DNA from: Lamellibrachia columna
Lineage: Eukaryota; Annelida; Polychaeta; Sabellida; Siboglinidae
Assembly: GCA_963662155.1 (NCBI GenBank)
Contig: OY759273.1
Location: 29,654,044-29,718,043, forward strand
Direction of reading: 5' to 3'
DNA: 64,000 bases
Position numbers and translations under genes: made by a program. Numbering within the stretch: the first letter of the stretch is position 1; the number at the start of each line of letters is the position of its first letter. The notes beneath the pieces were generated by a model. It made no database searches and was not told the origin of the DNA. It worked only from the letters and a program-made list of their open reading frames with translations. Below are positions 23,153-32,600 of this stretch, one piece after another.

Positions 23153-23413
23153 GTTGAGCGTGATAAATAACGAATGCTCCCATACTGACCCTAAACTAGA
23201 TACTAACCCTAATGGATCATATATAAATACTCAGACAATTTCAAAATGCCACATTGAACACAAACAAATATATATATATTACATTTGAGCGTGATAAATA
23301 ACGACCGCTCCCATACTGGCCCTAAACTATAGATACTAACCCGGCCTAATGGATCATATATAACATTTTATACTCAGACAATTTCAGAAAGCCACATTGA
23401 ACACAAATAAATA
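23153..23413. repeat. About 130-bp direct duplication
   Basis: The two halves share TTGAGCGTGATAAATAACGA, AATGGATCATATATAA, CTCAGACAATTTCA and CACATTGAACACAAA, with about ten differences. Confidence 0.85.
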
Positions 23414-23445
23414 TGGTAGAATGCGCCAGCTAAATACGGGGACCC

Positions 23446-23830
23446 ATGAGCCGGCTCATCGGACCCCATGGCCATACATCCCGGCTCATGCATGGTTGCC
23501 TGATCACAATTATGGCTTTTATGCACGCAAAATATGAGTGCGCCATTTTGTACAATGGTAAAATCTACCCAGGCATAATGCGAAGAGTCATGGATGTGAC
23601 GAAAGAAACTGTGGCGGTGCAGTGCATGTAAACTGTGGGATAGAACAGGTTCCGGTGGCTTTTGAAGGATGACACAGCGGTATACGAATTGCAGTTGACA
23701 CTATGCAGGCATAGTGCAACGAGTAATGGATGTGATGAAATATACTCTGTGGTGCCAGTGCATGCAATTGCGAGACAGAACATGTTGTGGTTGGCTCTAA
23801 AGGATGTCGATCATTTCCGCTAGTCTATTC
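23446..23830 (+). pseudogene. Duplicated coding relic, transposon-associated
   Basis: The frame ILYNGKIYPGIMRRVMDVTK ... AVQCM continues after a stop as a frame-broken RFRWLLKDDTAVYELQ. A decayed second copy starts near 23700 (YAGIVQRVMDVMK). The K-Y-P-G block resembles C-terminal modules I associate with transposon-derived proteins in invertebrates, but I cannot name the family. It lies next to the broken Tigger transposase. Confidence 0.35.
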
Positions 23831-24077
23831 CGGAGCCATTGACAGAACACTATGACCATCAGGCCCAGTTAACATTTCATATGAATATTGATTAATTTTA
23901 TGTTTCTAACGAACACTGAATTGAATATCCCACTGCAGTTGTTGTATGTGGGTGCATCACAGAAGCCGATCACGGCTATTAATGTGACGTTTGGGATGTA
24001 CGCAGCACATTCGGGTGAATATAATATAAAACATAGTTAAAAGAATAAAAACATGGAGAAGGTTGCTAGACGTTTAA

Positions 24078-24972
24078 CGCAACCCTCTGCCTCCCAACTG
24101 CAGACGTAAAGGGGTTGGGTGTGGGCAGGTTGATGATGTCATCTGTGAGGGTGTTCCATTCGATGACGGTCTTTACAAAGAATAAGCCTCTATATTGGTC
24201 AGTCTTGGTATTTTGAAGCAGCGGCTGTTCTTGTTTGCTTGACTTTTTAGAATGTTGTGAGTTTCGTACCCCTCGTAGGTGGCGCCCGGGTCGGATCCTA
24301 CGTCTGCTTAAGTTGGTTGCTGTGAAGAAGGCATCAGCAGGTAGGCTGGGACCAGGCCTTTTGCTATCTTGTCATTCACAGCCTAAGTTGCCTGCGTCGT
24401 TCTTCCAAGGGTGGGAGGTCGAGGAAGTCAAGCATCCTGCCAATGCATCCAGGTTCCCGAGATCTGTAGTCTCTAGTGATGAAGCGTGCAGCCTGACGTT
24501 GAATGCGTTCAAGCTTTTCCGTATCTTGTTTGAGGTAGGGGTCCCACACTACAGCCCCATATTCCAGGGTGGATCTAACGAGAACGATGTACGCAAAGCG
24601 TTTACACTCCTGAGGGCAGTTCCGGAGATTCCGGCGTAAGAAGCCCAGTGTTGATCCAGCTTTCTTCCCCAGGTCGGTGATGTGTGTTGACCACTTCAGG
24701 TCGGCAGAGATCTCAATGCCGATGTAAGAGTTTTGCTCTACATGTTTGAGAATGGTGCCCCCAAGTCTATAGTAGAAGTGTGATCTGGGTTTGGTGGAGA
24801 GGACGTAGCACTTCTGTGCGTTGAAGAGCATCCCCACCGGGCTGTCCAGTCCTCGAGGTTCTTGAGGTCGGACTGCAGGGTGAAGTGATCTTGAAAGGAG
24901 CGGACCTCCCGATAGAACAGGCAGTCATCCGCGAAGAGTCGTACTGTGGAATTCACGGTGTCCGGCAGATCA
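24078..24972 (-). mobile_element. LINE fragment, CR1/Jockey-like RT C-terminal half
   Basis: On the minus strand: DLPDTVNSTVRLFADDCLFY, which contains the catalytic FADD; then LKNLEDWTARWG, a frameshift, and FNAQKCYVLSTKPRSHFYY. GGTILKHVEQNSYIGIEIS, STLGFLRRNLRNCP and STLEYGAVVWDPYLKQ follow. The C-terminus reads FFVKTVIEWNTLTDDIINLP and stops near 24078. One frameshift near 24838 and another near 24376 break the frame. The 5' part is absent. Confidence 0.9.
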
Positions 24973-25008
24973 TTTTACTCACGTATTAATTCAAAGTTTG
25001 GTCTACAT

Positions 25009-25200
25009 AATTTGTTTGTTTGTCCAGTCGAAGCTAGAAGACATGTAACATATTGTGTAGGGTGGATGGAACTACAAAGGTTATGAACACTGGTATTTAT
25101 TAGTATATTGTATTTAACTAATAATAATTTGTTTGTTTGTCCAGTCGAAGAAGACATGGGACATTGTGTAGGGTGGATGGAACTACAAAGATTATGAACA
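25009..25200. repeat. About 118-bp tandem duplication
   Basis: Two copies share TTGTTTGTTTGTCCAGTCGA and GTGTAGGGTGGATGGAACTA. Confidence 0.85.
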
Positions 25201-25204
25201 ATGG

Positions 25205-25850
25205 TATTTATTAGTATATTGTATTTAGCCAATGATAACTATAGTTATAATGAACACTATATGTTACTTATGTATCAATTCATAATTATGCTTAGTCCTA
25301 TGTATAATAATTTTACTTTTGGTCCAATCGAAGACATTGGGTGGTCCAATCGAGGAAACCGTGGCCACGATTTCACCGTTTTAATTTGTAATTTAAAAAA
25401 ATTTTTTTTTTTTAAATTCATCAATGATTTTCTTGTGATTATATAGCTTGTTGTTGAAAATAAAACATAAACTCTACATTAGTATATTGTTTACATCGAT
25501 TCCATTTGTTTTCGCGTTTATATTCATTTATTAGTATATTGTATTTAGCCAATGATAACAATAGTTATAATGAACACTATATGTTACTTATGTATCAATT
25601 CATAATTATGCTTAGTCCTATATATAATAATTTTACTTTTGGTCCAATCGAAGACATTGGGTGGTCCAATCGAGGAAACCGTGGCCACGATTTCACCGTT
25701 TTAATTTGTAATTTAAAAAAAAAATTTTTTTTTAAAATTCATCAATGATTTTCTTGTGATTATATAGCTTGTTGTTGAAAATAAAACATAACCTCTACAT
25801 TAGTATATTGTTTACATCGATTCCATTTGTTTTCGCGTTTATATTCAAGT
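25205..25850. repeat. 320-bp tandem duplication, nearly identical
   Basis: TTAGTATATTGTATTTAGCC occurs at 25211 and 25531. The 320-bp units differ at only a handful of positions, mostly in the A/T homopolymer, so the duplication is recent. The matching short open frames in each copy are not evidence of coding. Confidence 0.92.
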
Positions 25851-26494
25851 TTATCGTTAGGGGTCCCAATCCCGGCAACTCTCTGGCCCATACTTGTATA
25901 CCTCGAGCAGTATAGGGATCGAGTACCCCCCCGGGTTCTGACCCAGTCAGACATCAACCAGGAAAATAACATGGGAATTACAAAAATAACTGATGCCACA
26001 TTATTGTTCACATGAATCAATGCCACCTATCATAGCAATGAATATATACACAATATTAAAATAGCTATTTAATTAACATTTTTGTTTAGTCAAAGTACCT
26101 ACGCTAAGCCTAATTACGGGACCGTATGAAGTTATTGAATGTGTTAATAATATAAAGCCAAATTGATGTCTTCCTTGGCGTGTTGTTTCTGCTAAAAGTG
26201 AATATTTGATTGGTAAATTGCTCAAATAAAAGAGTGGCATCTGCCGTGATAGATGGGGTACGATTTGCCCCGGGAGGTACGTTATGCCCACAATACCCGA
26301 CGTTTTAGCTTAGGCTTTGAAACTTGTTGAAAATGTTGTACGCGTCCACTTTTGAAACCTTCAAATCGTACATCTTGTCAGTCTATCGTAAAATGATCCA
26401 ACACCAGCTTAGATACCCTATACACCGCTTTTCGCGAATGAATACGACATTACGAGTAGCTATTAAACATTTAAGTGTGTTGGGAACGTTGTTT

Positions 26495-26670
26495 GACCCA
26501 CTCCACGAAGAAAGGAAGTTAATTTTATGACGTGACGCGGCAACAGCTTTAACCAATCAGCGGCGGACACCAAACCTGGAGTCTCGTAGCCACGTTGCCT
26601 CAGCCATTTTGAGTCGCATTCTTAGCGGCGTGTGTTCTGAGAAGACGTGTATATGCTGTCAGTCTAAACT
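26495..26670 (+). promoter_or_regulatory. PDIA3: PDIA3 promoter with UPR-like elements
   Basis: A UPRE core TGACGTGA lies at 26528-26535 (ATF6/XBP1 consensus TGACGTGG/A). A CCAAT box is at 26553-26557, and CCACG half-sites are at 26503-26507 and 26590-26594. These are the parts of ER-stress response elements, although the exact CCAAT-N9-CCACG spacing is not met. The position just upstream of the ATG and the known ER-stress induction of PDI-family genes make the assignment reasonable. No TATA box is visible. Confidence 0.5.
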
Positions 26671-29600
26671 ATGTTGCAATTTGTATGTTTGTTTGCCACT
26701 TTGGCACTGGCTAGAGCCGGCGATGTAATGCAATTGACAGACGCCGATTTCGCTGAAAAATCGGCCGATGAATCACTTCTTTTGGTAAAATTTTACGCAC
26801 CCTGGTAAGTTTGTTGCCGTTTGGCGACGGTACCCTTTTGCCTTGGCGACGAGAATTTCTCGATCTCGCCCGGCGTATGGAAAATCGTTTGCATTTTGAA
26901 GGTCCGCATTCAGTTGAATTATGCACGTCATCGATCATTTTACTGTACATATACGATGCGTAATAGACTGCCCATGTTAATTTCAATTGCCAAAATAAAT
27001 TTAAATGGTGCTCAACTTCTCCGACATCGAGAAGATCAACATCGACCTAATATTTCGTACATTTGCTATTTAAAAGAAATTATTCATATAATCAAGCCAA
27101 ATAGCTGTCAAATGTCTTAGTTTAAACTTGATGTACTGTATTCGCTTTTCAGGTGTGGACACTGCAAGAAAATAGCCCCCGCATTTGAGGAAGCTGCAAC
27201 ATCTCTAAAAGAGAATGACCCACCAGTTGCACTTGCTGAGGTAACACCAACTTTGAAATGCTGCCGTTGTTATTTGTTTGCCTGTTAAATGAATTGAAAG
27301 TGAGTTTATTTGGCATAACACATGCAATAACGATTACTAATCGAGGGCATAATTTTGCCACATGAGCACATACTTCCCATGTTGCTTGACACCTGCAGTG
27401 GTATTTCTGACACAATAAGTGCTGGATATGTTCAACTAAAATAATCTGATTGTTATTTTGCGATGTGTGCATTAATTTTATAATCGTTGAACATTACAAA
27501 GTATGTAAAACCATGATAGCTTGTCAATAGTTGCATATGTTATTTTAGGTTGACTGTACAGCAGAACAGTCAATCTGCTCAGAGCATGGTGTTTCGGGAT
27601 ATCCTACTTTGAAGATCTTCAGAAATGGCAAAGTATCAGAAGATTACAATGGGCCACGTGATTCAGGTGGGTCAGAGGTGATCACGAACCTCTGCCGTCA
27701 AAACCTTTATCATGCGTTGCTGGCCAGCACTGTGCATCTGGTGTATTTTCAGCTTATGTGATGGATTCATGAGATTGCTCAAATGTGATTGAATTTTGTA
27801 GTTTTTGATCATCCACGAATTTTGCGAAATCGCAAGCTACATATACTTGGGATAAATTTGAGCTGATTTCTAATAATTTTTTTGGTAATTTGGCCGTTGA
27901 CATGACCCCAAAAAATGGCTGGTGTTATTAAAAAGTCATGTTGAAACACGGGCCATTTATGTTAAATACACCAGTTGTTTGATGCTGGCATCAGCTGGTG
28001 TTAAACTAACATTTTTCTTTCAGCTGCACTTGAATGTCACGAAGACCGAATCGACCTGTTAGCAAGTCTCGTGCAGCATATCGCACAGCAGTTAACCACG
28101 TGCACACAACTATGTTGTAGATCGATTGTGATGGAGCAGGGAAAGAAACCTGCTCCAAATTCAAGATTCAGGGTTTCCCAACATTGAAAATTTTCAAAGA
28201 TGGGGTTGAGTCAGCAGATTATAAAGGGCAGAGGTCATCTGGTAAGCGCCAGCTGATCGGTGAGGGTGGCTATTGTGGATTCGGTACTGGAAGTCGACCC
28301 GGTGAATCGCTTGAAACTACTGTGGTTGGTGTTGGTGTCTTTGGCTGTTGTTCATTGTGGGTGTTTCTTACATGTAACACATCAATTCTATTTCTATAAT
28401 ATTTACAGTTGTGGTAATTGTGAAATTGTTCCTGTACTGGTTGTCGTAGGTAAACTAAAAACTTTTTCTTTCAGGAATCTTACTATTTTTCCAGAGCGAT
28501 ATTTACTGCATGTTTACAGGTTGTGGTATCGGACCTTCCATTGCAATTAAATTTAGTTGAAATTTAGATGTATTGGGATCTGAAAATTTTTATAGTGAAA
28601 TCATTATATTATATAAACTATATCTTTCCTATCATCTTGATTGGCCCAATGCACTTTAGTGCAGAACCACAATTTATGAACTATATAATTTAACTTGTGT
28701 TTATAAATGGTCAATGCCTTTTTGGACACACTTGATCATTGTCAATATTTTACAGTAAAAATAATCAGACTTTGTATATCATCACTGCTGTGCTAATGAA
28801 CATAGCGTTTGTGTAATGAGTGATTGGTCACTGTTGGGGTTATAAGCAGCCAGCAATAAAATATCTTGTATATTTGAACTGTTTCTTATGTAAAGTTTGA
28901 AACCAGTCTTATTTTCCTTGCCATAAAGTATTTTATGGAGAATCTTTATTTATAAATGGTTTACGCCATTAGCAACAGTTATTTTTATTTCAGTAAATGA
29001 TATATGAGACGGATAGACATACCATAATTATATGTACTTGTGAATACACATTCGGTTTTGAATTTATGCAGGTGGCATCGTTAAATACATGAGAGGCAAA
29101 GCTGGGCCTACGTCCAAGGAGCTCAAAACTGTCGCAGAATTTGAGAAGTTCATCGGTTCGAACGAATATGTTATTGTTGGTATGTCAAATTTTTAAATAA
29201 ATAAATAAAACTGCATGTGAAAGACTGAACGTGATGCTTGTCCAAGTCCCAGTGTGTCAAAATACAGAATTTTTTGTTCTGATTATTTTCGGTAAAATTG
29301 AATTTTTGTGTGATTGAAATGTTCAATTGTAATAGCAAAGTAATAGCTCAATTACTATTATTTTACTTTCTACTACTATTACATTGCTTTCTGTTCCATC
29401 TATTACTGTTACATGAGCAATTGTAATAGTTACTATTACATATTACTATTACCCCAGGCCTGTGTGCTGTGAGTACATAACCGTGTTTAAAAAAAAGGCT
29501 GTGTGCATTTCAGGGTTGTTCTCGTCGGAGAATGGTGAACTGTCAAAAGAATTCCGGAAGCTGGCAGATGTGATGAACGAAGATTATCGATTTGCTCATT

Positions 29601-32600
29601 CATATGCCAAAGAAGTGCAGGGCAAGAGCCTGTATGAAAAGTGAGTGGAACTCATGGTGTTTTATCATGATAACAATAAAACTGGTCACTGTCATAATAA
29701 CATCGGTTTAATAATCGCATTTATATTTCTAATGAAAATCCACAAACCAGGTGTGCAGTTTTTTGCGACTCATCCAGTCTAATCTTTGGCCTGCTGCAGT
29801 TTCTGATTTTGTTTTATTAAGTTGAGTGGCACATTTATGATGAAAATCTTTTTGCCAATATCTCTGAACATTACAATGATGGTGAATGATAGGTCTGAGG
29901 TGTGCCTTTAACAAATGTTATGATGTCAGTGGTAGCTTGTGTGGAGATGCTTGTAATGTCATATTACTAGGAGACATCGAACATCTGTGTCCTCTTCCAG
30001 CAATGTGGTTATCTATCAGCCGAAGCAACTGCACAACAAGTTTGACCCGAAGGAGCGTGTGTATGATGGCAGTGCGTCACTGGAGGAAATGAAGACATGG
30101 CTCAATGAAAACATGTATGTCGTTCACGTTATTTGCATTATGCTGGGTCATAGTTTGTGTAGTGTAATAATTAATTTGTTTATTTCCTGTAGGTTCACTG
30201 TTTCTTACTACACTATTGTTACTGTATTGTGGGGCACATTTATGATGAATTTTTTTGCCAATGTCGTGAGTTTTTACAATGATGGTGAATGATAGGTCTG
30301 AGATGTGCCTTCTATATAATAAAGTAGTTTGTGACTGTCTGTCTGTTCCCTCGTATATCCCCGAAAGTTTTTCATGTATGGGGCTGAAATTTTATATGCC
30401 TGTTTGGGGGGCCCATAGTGATGGTTTGTATACTAAAAATTTCTAAATTCCCTGGGGGATGAGGTATTAAGGATGTTTGTTGTAACTCATAACAATAGTT
30501 ACATACGATTGTTAGAGATGTGTGTTTCTTACATTGTTTCTGACAGTTGTACAAGATTTTTGGAGCATGAAGTTGTCGTTGGCATTGCACTTGACTGGGT
30601 AGTACAAGGAGTCACAAGCTCTTGCAGTGGTTGGCTTTTTGTCCATGGCAACTTGGCTAGTTTTTGATAAATCTTTATAAGGCTTGTGATGCGAACTATC
30701 AGTATGCAATGGAGTAATGGTAATTTGTAGCAAATGAAATGTCTACTTTTTGGAGAAGCACTGCTAGTGTAGCAGTACTGTTTATGTTGTATTTATGAGA
30801 TGTTTCCTGTTTATTTGAATTTGTTCGTGATGCTTAGGTGGATAAAGATATAAGGATATCTTTAGCATGTGAGGTGTACTTATTGTTTTTTTTTAGTTTA
30901 GGGTGGGTAAAAAAATTGTCAATTGTCTTGGCTCTGTTTACGCTGCATTTGATGACTAATCATACTGAAGGGACGTAATTCTGAAAACTATATGATGCTT
31001 CAGTGTAACTGATGCAGCGCATCTACCTATTGGTAGTAAATTTTATTTACTACTATCTGCCACAAATATTGGCCTTATGATTACAATGTAGGTAGATTGG
31101 TATACTTTTGACAGTGTGCAAATATGCAGCCCATGTTTGTTTACAATTAAGTTTGTGTTTTCAGCCACGGATATGCTGGATTGAGAACTTCAGGCAATGC
31201 TGACCAGTTTAAGAAGCCCCTGGTTGTGGCGTATTATAGTGTTGACTATGTAAAGAACCCCAAGGGCACCAACTACTGGAGGAACAGGTGGGCCTCGCTG
31301 GGTGTTCTGGCATTGTTACGGGTAGCAAATCGACTGACATGCTAGTGATGTTTGTTTATAGTCATATTAATATTAATCCTTACTCATCAGAGAGCATCTA
31401 TGATGAGATGTCTGACTGAAGCATGTGTCTACATTGTGAGGTAACCTAGTAGAAATCTTTGAAATGTTATTTTTTTAAATCACTTGAAATAATAGTTTTA
31501 GCTGTCTTTGACATTTAAAGTTGAAGGATTCAAGAAGCATCATGTTGAATTTGAAATTCAAATACCTTTGTTGATTTTACATGCACAAACACAAATACCT
31601 AGAGACAGTTGAGCACATAGATATACAACATTAGTTTTGCCGACCTTGTTCCATCATTATTTTTTCCATAACTGCTGCCATGGTTAGTTTCTAAACAATG
31701 TTCTGGCAAGTGGGCACATTGTATTCATACTTAGCAAAACATTTATCTTTGAGTGTCCTTGCTGTGTTTTAGGGTCATGAAAGTGGCCAAGAAGCTGAAG
31801 GATGCTGGCAGTGATATCTACTTTGCTGTGTCCAGCAAGGATGACTTTAGCCACGAGTTGTCTGAGTACGGACTGACTGCAGGTGAAAGTCCAGTCGTTG
31901 CAGCCAGAGACGCCAAGGACCAGAAGTTAGTTATGAAGGACCCTTTCAGGTAAATTGAGTGGATTACACAACACTTCATTGCATTGTCTAAATCATTCCA
32001 GTGATTGAACTGTAGTGCACCTGTAATTTTGATTTCGCAGATTATTTTTTCCTTGTTGGTGTGCTTGTTACCTGTTATTTGTAAATTGGGCAAACGTTTG
32101 TTCTGTTATAGTATTTTAAATGGTTTGATTCATATTTCTAATGAAGCTCTTAAGAAATAATTACAAGGATACGATTATAATTACATGTGTTCTTACTTTG
32201 CAGTATGGATGCTTTGGAGAAGTTTGCTGTTGCCCTGCTTGCTGGCGAACTGAAGCCATATCTCAAGTCTGAGGCTGTCCCAGAATCAAATGATGCACCA
32301 GTAAAAGTGGGTATAGCAATTATAATTTAGAATGCATGTTTAGCAGTTAACTGGCTCAATATTGCACTGCACGTGATGATTATTCAAGCTGAAGGGACGT
32401 AATTCTGAAAACTACTTGATGCTTCAGTGTAAACTGATGCAGTGCTTGTAAATTTGAATTAATCATACACATACCCAACTGGTATGTGAGTTTGTATACA
32501 GCATACAATATAGTTGTTACAATCCTGAAGTAAGCAATTAAGTAAAGATTTTCTTATAATCGCAAATGGCGAGCAGAACTAGTGCCTAGTGGTTCCAGAA

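Noticed and set aside
25201..25748. Two similar plus-strand frames of about 80 codons
   Set aside because: They exist because of the 320-bp tandem duplication and have no recognisable protein features.
28013..28120. Strong acceptor TTCTTTCAG at 28022 as the start of exon 3b
   Set aside because: From here the frame set by exon 2 or 3a does not reach the conserved GFPTLKIF block in the right phase. The weaker AG at 28120 gives the correct phase and length.
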